From: Rhodoluna sp.
GTDB taxonomy: Bacteria; Actinomycetota; Actinomycetes; Actinomycetales; Microbacteriaceae
Direction of reading: 5' to 3'
Length of the DNA: 11,779 nucleotides
Assembly: GCA_016462375.1 (NCBI GenBank)
Contig: JAEMTJ010000002.1
Location: 31,569 to 43,347 of the forward strand
Positions 4,615 to 11,779 of this stretch are shown here, one piece after another. Numbering within the stretch: position 1 is the first letter of the stretch; each line of letters opens with the position of its first letter. The notes beneath the pieces are model-generated. The model saw nothing but the letters and a program-made list of their open reading frames with translations, did not search any database and was not told where the DNA came from. The position numbers were made by a program, and so were the translations under genes.

Positions 4615-6231
4615 ATGGCAAAAATCATTAGCTTTAACGAAGAGGCACGTCGTGGCCTAGAGCGCGGTTTGAACATCCTTGCCGACACTGTAAAGGTCAC
4701 CCTTGGCCCACGTGGTCGCAATGTTGTTCTTGAAAAGAAGTATGGCGCACCCACAATCACTAACGATGGTGTTTCTATCGCCAAGGAAATCGAACTAGAC
4801 GATCCCTTCGAGCGCATTGGTGCGGAACTGGTTAAAGAAGTTGCTAAGAAAACTGACGATGTCGCAGGAGATGGAACTACCACTGCAACCGTTCTAGCTC
4901 AGGCACTTGTTAAAGAAGGACTTAGAAACGTTGCAGCTGGAGCAGACCCAATCAGCCTCAAGCGCGGAATTGAAAAAGCAGTTGAAGCTGTTATCGCTGA
5001 ATTGTTCAAGCAGGCTAAGCCTGTTTCAAGCAAAGAGCAGATTGCCGCTACTGCATCTATTTCTGCAGGAGACCCTGTTATCGGTCAGATCATTGCTGAC
5101 GCAATCGACAAGGTCGGTAACGAAGGTGTAGTAACTGTTGAAGAGGGCAATGCTTTCGGAATCAATCTAGAGCTTACCGATGGTATGCGTTTCGACAAGG
5201 GATACATCTCTGGCCTATTTGTAACTGACCCTGAGCGTCAGGAAGCAGTTCTAGAAGATGCAGTTGTTCTAATTGTGAACAGCAAGATCTCTCAGGTTGC
5301 AGAAATCATTCCAGTAGTGGAAAAAGTGATGCAGTCGGGCAAGCCACTTTTGATCATCGCTGAAGATGTTGAAGGTCAGGCACTGGCAACTCTAGTTCTT
5401 AACAAGATGCGTGGAATCTTCAAAGCTGTTGCTGTTAAAGCTCCAGGTTTTGGTGACCGTCGTAAGGCAATGTTGCAGGACATTGCAATTCTTACCGGTG
5501 GAACAGTAATCACCGAAGAACTAGGGCTAAAGATTGAAAACACAACTTTGGATATGCTCGGTAGCGCTCGCAAGGTAGTTATTACCAAAGACGAAACAAC
5601 TATCGTTGATGGTTCTGGAGACAAGGACCAGATTGCTGGCCGTGTTGAGCAGATCCGTCGCGAAATCACTAACACTGACAGCGACTACGACCGTGAGAAG
5701 CTCCAGGAGCGTCTAGCCAAACTTGCCGGTGGTGTCGCTGTTATTCGTGCCGGTGCCGCAACCGAGGTTGAGCTAAAAGAGCGTAAGCACCGTATCGAAG
5801 ATGCAGTTCGTAACGCTAAGGCTGCTGTTGAAGAAGGTATCGTCGCCGGTGGTGGCGTTGCACTTATTCAAGCTGGTAAGGCCGCTTTCGAGACTCTAAA
5901 GCTTGTTGGTGATGAAGCAACTGGTGCAAACATTGTTCGCGTTGCAATCTCAGCTCCACTAAAACAGATTGCTCTAAACGCAGGCCTAGAGCCAGGTGTT
6001 GTTGCTGAGAAGGTTGCTAACCTTCCTTCAGGCCACGGTCTAAATGCTGCTACCGGAGAGTATGTTGACATGCTAGAAGCCGGTATCAACGACCCAGTGA
6101 AGGTGACCAGATCTGCGTTGCAGAATGCTGCATCTATCGCAGGTCTATTCCTAACAACTGAGGCGGTAGTTGCTGAGAAGCCAGAACCACAGGGTGCTCA
6201 AGCTCCTCAGGGCGGCGGAATGGATTACTAA
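4615..6231 (+). CDS. groL: 60 kDa chaperonin GroEL
   Basis: GroEL forms the double-ring cytoplasmic chamber in which non-native proteins fold, working with a GroES lid. The 538 residues cover the whole family. ATP-site segments are intact: TLGPRGRNV (29-37), the catalytic GDGTTT (85-90) and GGGVAL (412-417). The C-terminal tail is short and Gly-rich, ending in GGGMDY, in place of the long GGM repeats of proteobacteria. ATG at 4615 follows AGGAGG (4597-4602) at a rather long 12-base spacing. No groES lies upstream or downstream, as for the separate groEL2 copies of actinobacteria, so groES is expected elsewhere. Control is by the CIRCE element(s) upstream, and a strong terminator follows. Codon use looks like a highly expressed gene, with many GCA, GTT and CTA codons. 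Confidence 0.99.
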   Translation: MAKIISFNEEARRGLERGLNILADTVKVTLGPRGRNVVLEKKYGAPTITNDGVSIAKEIELDDPFERIGAELVKEVAKKTDDVAGDGTTTATVLAQALVKEGLRNVAAGADPISLKRGIEKAVEAVIAELFKQAKPVSSKEQIAATASISAGDPVIGQIIADAIDKVGNEGVVTVEEGNAFGINLELTDGMRFDKGYISGLFVTDPERQEAVLEDAVVLIVNSKISQVAEIIPVVEKVMQSGKPLLIIAEDVEGQALATLVLNKMRGIFKAVAVKAPGFGDRRKAMLQDIAILTGGTVITEELGLKIENTTLDMLGSARKVVITKDETTIVDGSGDKDQIAGRVEQIRREITNTDSDYDREKLQERLAKLAGGVAVIRAGAATEVELKERKHRIEDAVRNAKAAVEEGIVAGGGVALIQAGKAAFETLKLVGDEATGANIVRVAISAPLKQIALNAGLEPGVVAEKVANLPSGHGLNAATGEYVDMLEAGINDPVKVTRSALQNAASIAGLFLTTEAVVAEKPEPQGAQAPQGGGMDY

Positions 6232-6255
6232 AACTTAGCCAGATCGCTCCGGCTA

Positions 6256-6294
6256 AAAGGGTTGGGACTTCTAAAGTCCCAACCCTTTATTTTT
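6256..6294. terminator. Strong terminator, probably bidirectional, between groEL and WXG100 gene
   Basis: A perfect 15-bp stem (6256-6270 with 6274-6288) encloses a CTA loop and is followed by ATTTTT on the plus strand. On the minus strand the stem is followed by one more T and AG (a 4-T run counting the stem end). It lies between the convergent groEL and WXG100 stops. A smaller inverted repeat, TTAGCC/GGCTAA (6234-6239/6251-6256), precedes it. Confidence 0.93.
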
Positions 6295-6302
6295 ACCTTG
6301 GA

Positions 6303-6593
6303 TTAACCCATAAAGAGTCGCTGGTTAGCTATTTCGATTTCACTGTACTGCGATGCTGCAATTGACAGTGCTCGACCGAGTTCGCCAAGTTGAGTGTCAA
6401 CGGTTGTCGCTGTTATTTTCCAACGCGTTACTACTTCTTGAAAACTGCTAGCTGCACTACCGCGCCAAACATCCTGTAAGCCGAGTAACTGAACATGCAA
6501 GCCATCAACTTCAGCTTGGACTTTAGCAATGGTCGCTTGAATGGTGCTGTTAGCAGCTAACACGTGTTCGCTGTCTACTTGAATCTGTGCCAT
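6303..6593 (-). CDS. WXG100 family (ESX/type VII secretion) protein
   Basis: A 96-residue all-helical protein with the hallmark W-x-G turn (WRG at 43-45) between two amphipathic helices and no signal peptide, as expected for ESAT-6/CFP-10-like substrates of type VII secretion. Near the C-terminus YSEIE gives the YxxxE/D secretion motif (about 83-87). Length is typical. ATG at 6593 has a perfect AGGAGG (complement in 6603-6609) at good spacing, implying efficient translation. No second WXG100 partner and no EccC, EccD or other secretion component is in the window, so it may homodimerise or pair with a distant gene. It lies 91 bases after the histidine kinase stop on the same strand and may share that transcript or use its own promoter. 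Function is unknown beyond the family. Confidence 0.93.
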   Translation of the reverse strand: MAQIQVDSEHVLAANSTIQATIAKVQAEVDGLHVQLLGLQDVWRGSAASSFQEVVTRWKITATTVDTQLGELGRALSIAASQYSEIEIANQRLFMG

Positions 6594-6684
6594 ATTTGTC
6601 TACCTCCTTCGGTAAACATGTTGGCACAGCTTGACACTCAGCGAAGGGGAGTTCTTGCGGGATGTGAATAAGTGTTCTTAGACA

Positions 6685-8160
6685 TTAGTTGGGGATAGAA
6701 ATTCTGAACGTTGAACCGCCGCCTGGGGTTGCTAGAGCTACGATTGTCCCTTTGTGTCCTTCGACAATTCCCTTAACAATGGCTAACCCCAATCCTGAAC
6801 CACCAGTATCACGATTGCGTGAGTTGTCGCTTCGATAGAAGCGCTCAAAGACCTTCTTGCGCAGTTGATTAGGGATTCCCTCACCATGATCGCGAACTTC
6901 GATGATTGTCTGCTCAGATGTTTGATCTAAGACAACTTCGATTGGCTTCTCTCCTGCAAAGTTAATTGCATTGGAAAGCAGATTAGTAAACACCTGTCGA
7001 AGCGCAGGCTCATCAAAGGAAGCAAATAGCCCACTAGTGATTTTGTCGCCTTTAGCGTCCGTAATGGTAATCTGCGCAGCTGAATTGCCGGTAGCTAGAT
7101 TGACTGCAACTGAATTAGCTACCTTGGCTAAATCGCCAGACACTATTTGCAGCGGGATATCTCCATCAAGCCGAGCTAGGGCTAGAAGTGATTCAACGAG
7201 AGACGACATTCTGATAGCTTCGCTTTCAATTCTCTGCATGGCGTCATCCACTTGAGCTTTGGATTTGAAAGCGCCTTTTCGATAAAGCTCTGCATAGCCC
7301 CTGAGGGTGACTAAAGGTGTTCTAAGTTCATGGCTAGCATCCGCCACGAACTGGCGCATTCGATCTAATGTCGTGTTTCTAGCCTTTATTGACCCCTCTA
7401 CCGAGCTGAGCATCTCGTTCAGAGATCGATTCAGCTTTGCTAGCTCTGTTTTACCTGCCACATCAGGCAGTCTTCTGTCTAGCTTTCCACTTCGAACGGA
7501 ATCAGCTGCCGCTGAAACTTCACGAAGCGGGCGCAGAGCAGAAGAAATGGTCAGCCAGAGAGCTAATCCACTGATTGCAAGTAGCAGCGCACTGAAACCC
7601 AAGCCGATGATCTGATACTGGTTGACGATAGCAAGGTTCAACCCAACCGGCAGAGCAACTACTACTGATCCCGATTGATATGGCGCAGGAAGGGCAACCA
7701 AACGCCACGGCTCCGATTTGTGGGCGGAAGCCTTTTTAGATTCCAGCTCGGTGGTAAAAGGTATCCCGTGGGTGGCAATAACCGAGATTACGTCGAATTG
7801 TTCAAGATTCGGCACTTCATTATTTTGTGAAGGTGCAGAGACCAAACCTAAGTATATTTTTCCCTGCGGGTCCAAGAAGGCAATGTAATAATCACTTGGC
7901 AAAGGCGGCAACGTAACCTCATTACTGGCAAGCTTCCCACCTATCGTGGTTGGATCTTCTTGAGCCAAGACACTTGCAGTCTGAAGTAGCAAGCTGTCTG
8001 TGTTTTGTTGAAGGTAGGTTTTTAGAAGAGATACGGTACCCAGCAAACTGACACCTAAGAGCATCGTAATAACGCCAACAGAAATAAAAGTCAGTCTGGT
8101 GCGCAGTGAAATACGAGACCAGGTTCTACCAATAATACTTTTGGGTTGGGCTGAAGGCAC
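6685..8160 (-). CDS. Sensor histidine kinase, HAMP type (TrcS/MprB-like)
   Basis: A 491-residue membrane sensor kinase. It has a membrane helix at about 23-46, an extracytoplasmic sensor region at about 47-180, a second helix at about 183-206 and a HAMP linker at about 205-257. The dimerisation/phosphoacceptor domain carries SHELRTPL with H277. The ATPase domain has the N box (LLSNAINFA, 394-402), G1 (DHGEGIP, 424-430), F box (FERFYRSD, 438-445) and G2 (GGSGLGLAIV, 453-462). All catalytic motifs are intact. The sensor region gives no ligand motif I recognise. The start is GTG at 8160, nine bases after the response regulator stop, with a weak purine-rich site. The two genes form a clear operon, and the kinase should phosphorylate D54 of the regulator. 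The signal is probably an envelope condition (inference). Confidence 0.96.
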   Translation of the reverse strand: MPSAQPKSIIGRTWSRISLRTRLTFISVGVITMLLGVSLLGTVSLLKTYLQQNTDSLLLQTASVLAQEDPTTIGGKLASNEVTLPPLPSDYYIAFLDPQGKIYLGLVSAPSQNNEVPNLEQFDVISVIATHGIPFTTELESKKASAHKSEPWRLVALPAPYQSGSVVVALPVGLNLAIVNQYQIIGLGFSALLLAISGLALWLTISSALRPLREVSAAADSVRSGKLDRRLPDVAGKTELAKLNRSLNEMLSSVEGSIKARNTTLDRMRQFVADASHELRTPLVTLRGYAELYRKGAFKSKAQVDDAMQRIESEAIRMSSLVESLLALARLDGDIPLQIVSGDLAKVANSVAVNLATGNSAAQITITDAKGDKITSGLFASFDEPALRQVFTNLLSNAINFAGEKPIEVVLDQTSEQTIIEVRDHGEGIPNQLRKKVFERFYRSDNSRNRDTGGSGLGLAIVKGIVEGHKGTIVALATPGGGSTFRISIPN

Positions 8161-8169
8161 TTACTTCTC

Positions 8170-8868
8170 TTACTCTTCGTTCTTCGCTACGCGGAACATG
8201 TACCCGACTCCGCGTTTAGTTTGAATGAGTTGGTTTTTGCTTAGCGGATCAATTTTCTTACGAAGGTATGAAACATAGCTTTCAACAATTCCCTGCTCAC
8301 CATTAAAGTCATACTCCCAAACGTGATCGAGTATCTGGTCTTTACTCATAACTCTGTTTGCATTGACCATCAGGAATCTAAGCAACTTGTATTCGGTAGG
8401 GGAGAGATCAATCTCTGTTCCATTAACAAAAACTTCATGGGCATCTTGGTTGATTCTGATTTCACCAACTTCGATGATGCTTTCTTCAACATCCTGTTTC
8501 TTGGTCCTTCGCAATATGGCTTGAATGCGAGCAATGACTTCATCAATGCTGAAAGGCTTAGTCATGTAGTCATCGCCACCGACGGTAAGGCCGGTTACTT
8601 TGTCTCCTCGGTCATCTCTAGCGCTGAGGAACAGGACCGGTAGGTCTATGTTCATTGAACGCAATTTCTTAGTTACGCTAAAGCCACTCTGATCAGGCAG
8701 CATGACATCGAGAATCATAATGTCAGGTTTTGACTTCTCGGCAACTGCAACAGCTTCTGTTCCCGTGCCAACTGAATAGACACTGAAACCAGCGAACTTC
8801 AGGCCTGCTTCAAGGAGATCTCTGATGTTCTTTTCGTCATCAACGATTAGTACTCTGGTGTTCTTCAT
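8170..8868 (-). CDS. OmpR/PhoB-family response regulator
   Basis: A 232-residue DNA-binding response regulator. The receiver domain (about 5-118) has acidic residues D10/D11, phosphoacceptor D54 in MILDVMLP, S82 and K104 (TKPF). A winged-helix domain (about 130-228) follows, with the typical LSPTEYKLL, the recognition helix in the VESYVSYLRKKI region and the RGVGYMF wing. It is the first gene of the pair with the histidine kinase. ATG at 8868 has only a weak ribosome site. The 71-base upstream gap contains a perfect palindrome and repeated GGTTGA motifs, possible autoregulatory sites. It is close in type to TrcR/MprA regulators of actinobacteria, but orthology cannot be settled by eye. Confidence 0.96.
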   Translation of the reverse strand: MKNTRVLIVDDEKNIRDLLEAGLKFAGFSVYSVGTGTEAVAVAEKSKPDIMILDVMLPDQSGFSVTKKLRSMNIDLPVLFLSARDDRGDKVTGLTVGGDDYMTKPFSIDEVIARIQAILRRTKKQDVEESIIEVGEIRINQDAHEVFVNGTEIDLSPTEYKLLRFLMVNANRVMSKDQILDHVWEYDFNGEQGIVESYVSYLRKKIDPLSKNQLIQTKRGVGYMFRVAKNEE

Positions 8869-8871
8869 GTC

Positions 8872-8912
8872 TCAACCATCCCACCGGTTGATAGCCAAAA
8901 CCTTAAGGTTGA
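8872..8912. promoter_or_regulatory. GGTTGA repeats and 12-bp palindrome upstream of the response regulator
   Basis: GGTTGA occurs at 8886-8891 and 8907-8912, 21 bases (two helical turns) apart, and inverted as TCAACC at 8872-8877. AACCTTAAGGTT (8899-8910) is an exact palindrome overlapping the second copy. OmpR-type regulators bind direct repeats in helical phase, so these are candidate autoregulatory sites. No convincing -10/-35 pair is evident nearby. Confidence 0.4.
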
Positions 8913-8939
8913 CTGAGTGTTTCCTGAGAGTAATTGACC

Positions 8940-10574
8940 CTATATGTCAACTGCATCAAGGATCTCATAGGCGTATCCCTGCTCTGCAAGGAAGCGTTGC
9001 CTATTCTGGGCAAAGTCCTGATCCACGGTATCCCTAGCAATCAGGGTATAGAAGCTAGCTGTTCTGCCATCTGCCTTAGGCCTAAGTAATCGGCCAAGTC
9101 GCTGGGCTTCTTCCTGCCTAGAGCCGTATGAGCCCGAAATCTGGACAGCAACAGATGCCTCTGGCAAGTCAATCGAGAAGTTGGCAACTTTAGAAACCAC
9201 TAAGACAGAAATACGTCCCTCTCTAAACTCACCAAAGAGACGCTCACGCTCATCCACCGGAGTATCACCGGTAATGAGTTGCGCTTTTAGAGCGCTTGCA
9301 ACAGCATGCAATTGATCGATGTATTGACCAATTACCAGGGTCGGTTCGCCAAGATGCTTTTTCAAGAGTTTCTGAATAACCGGAATCTTGATTGGTGAAC
9401 TAGCTGCCAGGCGATACTTTTCATCTTGATTAGCAATTGCATATTCAAGATGCTCAAGCTCAGGTAAATCAATTCTGACTTCGTAGCAGGCTGCTGGAGC
9501 GATATAGCCTTGAGCTTCAATTTCTTTCCAAGGTGCATCAAACCGCTTAGGTCCAATCAGTGAGAAGACATCGCCCTCCTTGCCATCTTCTCTAACCAAT
9601 GTTGCAGTTAGACCTAGTCTTCGCCTTGCTTGCAAGTCAGCAGTCATCTTGAATATCGGAGCAGGAAGTAAATGGACTTCATCGTAGATAATCAAACCCC
9701 AGTCATGGTTATTGAGTAATGCTAGGTGTGAGTATTCACCTTTGCGTTTAGTGGTCAGAATTTGATAGGTGGCTATGGTCACCGGCTTGATCTCTTTCAT
9801 TGAACCGCTGTATTCACCAATCTCAGCTTCGGTCAAAGTAGTTCTCTTCAGTAACTCTGTTCGCCACTGCCTGGCAGAGACAGTGTTGGTAACCAAGATT
9901 AAACTATTAGTTTTAGCTACCGCCATGGTAGCTGCTCCAACTATGGTCTTACCGGCACCGCAGGGGAGCACAACAACACCGGAGCCACCTTCCCAGAACT
10001 TCTCGACAGCGGCATCCTGGTAGTTCCTGATATGCCAACCATCTTGAACAAGAGCAATCTCGTGTGGTTTGCCTTGGGCGTATCCAGCTAGGTCTTCGGC
10101 TGGCCAACCGATTTTTAGGAGTTCCTGTTTAATTTGCCCCCTGGCCCATTCGGCTATCTGCCAAGTATTTTCATCGATTCTTCCGGTGAGCAGGTCATTG
10201 ACTTTGCGCTGACGAGTGGTCTCAAGTAACACTGCAGGTTCTGTTGAATAGAGTTGCAGGTCCCCCGCTATTCCTTTTTGTATCACCAATCTGCCATAGC
10301 GAGACATGGTTTGCTGAATGTCAACTCTGATGCTTGCAGGCACTGGAAACTTGCTGTATTTGTCTAGGACATCAAGAACAAAAGCACTGTCGTGGCCGGC
10401 TGCCCTAGCATTCCAAAGACCTAACTTGGTTATCCGGTAGGTATGGACATGCTCTGGAGCACGCTCTAGTTCAGCAAAGACCGAGAGGTCGTGACGAGCA
10501 TCGGCTGCTTGCGAGTGATCGACTTCAAGCAGTGCTGTTCTATCGCTTTGAACGATTAATGGTCCGCCAGACAT
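8940..10574 (-). CDS. xpb: XPB/Ssl2-type DNA repair helicase (ERCC3-like)
   Basis: An ATP-dependent superfamily 2 DNA helicase of 544 residues, closely matching the actinobacterial XPB pattern (as in Mycobacterium Rv0861c). An N-terminal XPB/helicase-associated region (about 1-165) precedes helicase domain 1 with Walker A PCGAGKT (204-210), the DEVH box (298-301) and TAT (323-325). The RED motif used by XPB for DNA strand separation is at 328-330. Helicase domain 2 ends with motif VI, QEEAQRLGRLLRP (487-499). All motifs are intact. ATG at 10574 directly follows GAAGG, which overlaps the upstream stop; only four bases separate the genes, so translation is probably coupled. No Bax1-like nuclease, the archaeal XPB partner, is visible. 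A role in nucleotide excision repair or transcription-linked DNA opening is inferred from the family. Confidence 0.97.
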   Translation of the reverse strand: MSGGPLIVQSDRTALLEVDHSQAADARHDLSVFAELERAPEHVHTYRITKLGLWNARAAGHDSAFVLDVLDKYSKFPVPASIRVDIQQTMSRYGRLVIQKGIAGDLQLYSTEPAVLLETTRQRKVNDLLTGRIDENTWQIAEWARGQIKQELLKIGWPAEDLAGYAQGKPHEIALVQDGWHIRNYQDAAVEKFWEGGSGVVVLPCGAGKTIVGAATMAVAKTNSLILVTNTVSARQWRTELLKRTTLTEAEIGEYSGSMKEIKPVTIATYQILTTKRKGEYSHLALLNNHDWGLIIYDEVHLLPAPIFKMTADLQARRRLGLTATLVREDGKEGDVFSLIGPKRFDAPWKEIEAQGYIAPAACYEVRIDLPELEHLEYAIANQDEKYRLAASSPIKIPVIQKLLKKHLGEPTLVIGQYIDQLHAVASALKAQLITGDTPVDERERLFGEFREGRISVLVVSKVANFSIDLPEASVAVQISGSYGSRQEEAQRLGRLLRPKADGRTASFYTLIARDTVDQDFAQNRQRFLAEQGYAYEILDAVDI

Positions 10575-10578
10575 CCTT

Positions 10579-11779
10579 CTAGCCTAAGCGAACACCGGTA
10601 ATACTGCTAAGCGGTATTACTCTTTCACAATCAGCTTTGCGATCCTTGCCCCTAAGCCTGCCGTTGGCTAAACCAGTGGGCTCAAGTAGAAACTCCCTAG
10701 GAATTTTCTTGATTAGCACCGCTACCTGAATACTGCCCTTGCTCTTGATGGCGAGTTCCAGTTGCCTCACGATGTCACTACCTTCTGGAGATTCTCCTAA
10801 ACGTTGCTCATGATCTCGCCAACGCTTGATATCACTAAGAATGGAAATGGCAGTATTTAGAGTCTGCTTTAATCCACCAGCTGCCGACCAATTGCTGATC
10901 ACCTGTCCTTGGGCATCCTTGCGAATAGCCGCATACTTACTTTCACGCAGTTGATAGTAAACAATGTCTAACTCGAATCGGGTCTGCAAAGTAACTTCAT
11001 CAACACGGGTTATTGAAATCGGTCTCAAACTCGTGTCATTCAAAATATGGGTTAGCAACACCTGATCGGTAGCAGTAATCAATGTTCCAGACATTCCATC
11101 GGTAAGAACTAATCTGCCGAAGCGACTGGCTGCTTCACGGATTAGGTAATCGACCGGTTGCGGAAGCGCAGTTCCGGATAGCTCAGCCAATAGCTTTCGA
11201 ATGCTAGCTTCTGTTAAACCTGTTTCCAGCCCATAGGTAATGCTCAGGGTACTTATGCGATAGGTGGAAGCAACACCTATTCGCTCAGTTTCCACAAATC
11301 TTCTTAACTCAAGTTCTGTTTTAGTTGGGAGTGGGCCGACTGAAATGATGGATAGATCGGCTTGGACAATTAGCTTGGACTGAGTCTTGGGAAGTGCTGA
11401 GCTAAGCAGTTTGGTTGCTGACTTGAAATCTCCCTGCATTAGTGCAGTAAACCAAGAGGAAGTTCGGTTACCGCTACTGAGACCAATCAGTTCTGCCAGG
11501 GAAACCAACCTAGTCATGTGAGATGAAATTCCATCGTTGGCTAACGGAAATATTTCTTTCATTGCTTTATCCAGTGATTTCGCAGTTACAAATTCAGCAG
11601 AAGCTTGTTCACCCAAAAGCAGTCGCCATGTCTTGGCTAGCAGTAACCAGCGCTCCGCTGGTTCTTGCTGCAGCCAGTTTAGATACTCTGAACCAACTCG
11701 CCAGCGCTTATCACTGAGTGCAATCAAGCCTGCCATTTGGCCTAAGGAGTAGAGAGCTTTGGCATACTCCACTTCTCGA
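10579..11779 (-). CDS. Helicase-associated domain protein (5' end off window)
   Basis: The C-terminal part of a protein with no helicase motifs, encoded immediately upstream of xpb. A GTG codon at 11772 could serve as a start, but the frame stays open to the right edge (CGA GAA precede it) and the actinobacterial relatives I recall are far longer, so it is treated as partial. Counting from that GTG, residues about 133-245 align by eye with residues 5-115 of the adjacent XPB: LIVQAD against LIVQSD, TYRIS against TYRIT, ASRFGRLVL against MSRYGRLVI. Both therefore carry the same helicase-associated (Helicase_C_3/XPB N-terminal) module. The last 50 residues, with FLLEP, GRLRGKD and ERVIPLSSITGVRL, resemble the end of a WYL-type barrel; this is tentative. 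It probably partners or regulates XPB. Confidence 0.85.
   Translation of the reverse strand, partial: REVEYAKALYSLGQMAGLIALSDKRWRVGSEYLNWLQQEPAERWLLLAKTWRLLLGEQASAEFVTAKSLDKAMKEIFPLANDGISSHMTRLVSLAELIGLSSGNRTSSWFTALMQGDFKSATKLLSSALPKTQSKLIVQADLSIISVGPLPTKTELELRRFVETERIGVASTYRISTLSITYGLETGLTEASIRKLLAELSGTALPQPVDYLIREAASRFGRLVLTDGMSGTLITATDQVLLTHILNDTSLRPISITRVDEVTLQTRFELDIVYYQLRESKYAAIRKDAQGQVISNWSAAGGLKQTLNTAISILSDIKRWRDHEQRLGESPEGSDIVRQLELAIKSKGSIQVAVLIKKIPREFLLEPTGLANGRLRGKDRKADCERVIPLSSITGVRLG

Noticed and set aside
4584..4883. Open frame on the minus strand across the groEL start, and others within groEL (for example 5376-5675 minus, 4907-5131 plus)
   Set aside because: They overlap a certain, highly expressed chaperonin gene, show odd Ser/Arg-rich composition and match no family I recognise; they are shadows of groEL codon bias.
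6594..6684. A dedicated promoter or second small gene between the histidine kinase and the WXG100 gene
   Set aside because: No good -10/-35 pair at proper spacing and no credible reading frame with a ribosome site were found; only the WXG100 Shine-Dalgarno sequence is clear.
11772..11772. GTG at 11772 as the true start of the helicase-associated protein
   Set aside because: The frame remains open to the window edge and relatives of this family are much longer, so the gene is better treated as truncated by the window.
8940..11779. Helicase pair as part of an anti-phage defence island
   Set aside because: The helicase matches the chromosomal actinobacterial XPB pattern and no nuclease, methylase, integrase or other defence gene is visible nearby.

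Overview
The window looks like chromosomal DNA from a low-to-moderate GC actinobacterium, most likely of the Microbacteriaceae type. Several things point that way: an XPB/Ssl2-like helicase paired with a helicase-associated protein, a WXG100 (ESX) protein, a groEL gene with no groES beside it under a CIRCE operator, and a membrane protein with a LytR_C-like domain next to cspA. The low GC and short spacers (no gene-free stretch exceeds about 200 bases) would suit a small-genome aquatic lineage. That placement is inference from gene content, not a phylogenetic result.

Layout. 1-1160 (minus): ATP-binding subunit of a carbohydrate-type ABC importer, cut by the left edge, with an Ala/Lys-rich tail. 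1332-2597 (plus): a membrane-anchored DsbA-like thioredoxin-fold protein and a small lipoprotein, closed by a hairpin terminator. 2722-2797 (plus): tRNA-Thr(UGU). 3484-2803 (minus): msrB, then a small two-helix membrane protein that ends 5 bases from the tRNA. 3566-4454 (plus): a LytR_C-type membrane protein, then a cold-shock protein with its own terminator. 4515-6294 (plus): tandem CIRCE, groEL promoter, groEL and a strong hairpin terminator that can serve both strands. 8868-6303 (minus): OmpR-type response regulator, sensor histidine kinase and a WXG100 protein. 11779-8940 (minus): the C-terminal part of a helicase-associated protein (cut by the right edge) and the XPB-type helicase.

Functional themes. 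The centre is stress and protein quality control: methionine sulfoxide repair (MsrB), cold shock (Csp), heat shock (GroEL under HrcA/CIRCE), and an extracytoplasmic thiol/disulfide protein. The right half has an envelope-sensing two-component system on the same strand as an orphan WXG100 gene, then a DNA repair helicase operon.

Most of the window reads as core genome. I see no phage, transposon, CRISPR or clear defence island, and no complete undescribed system. The points most worth a second look are the degenerate second CIRCE over the groEL -35 box, the WXG100 gene behind the two-component system, a cryptic reading frame in the cspA leader, a perfect palindrome between msrB and the LytR_C-like gene, and a shared domain in the two adjacent helicase-operon proteins.
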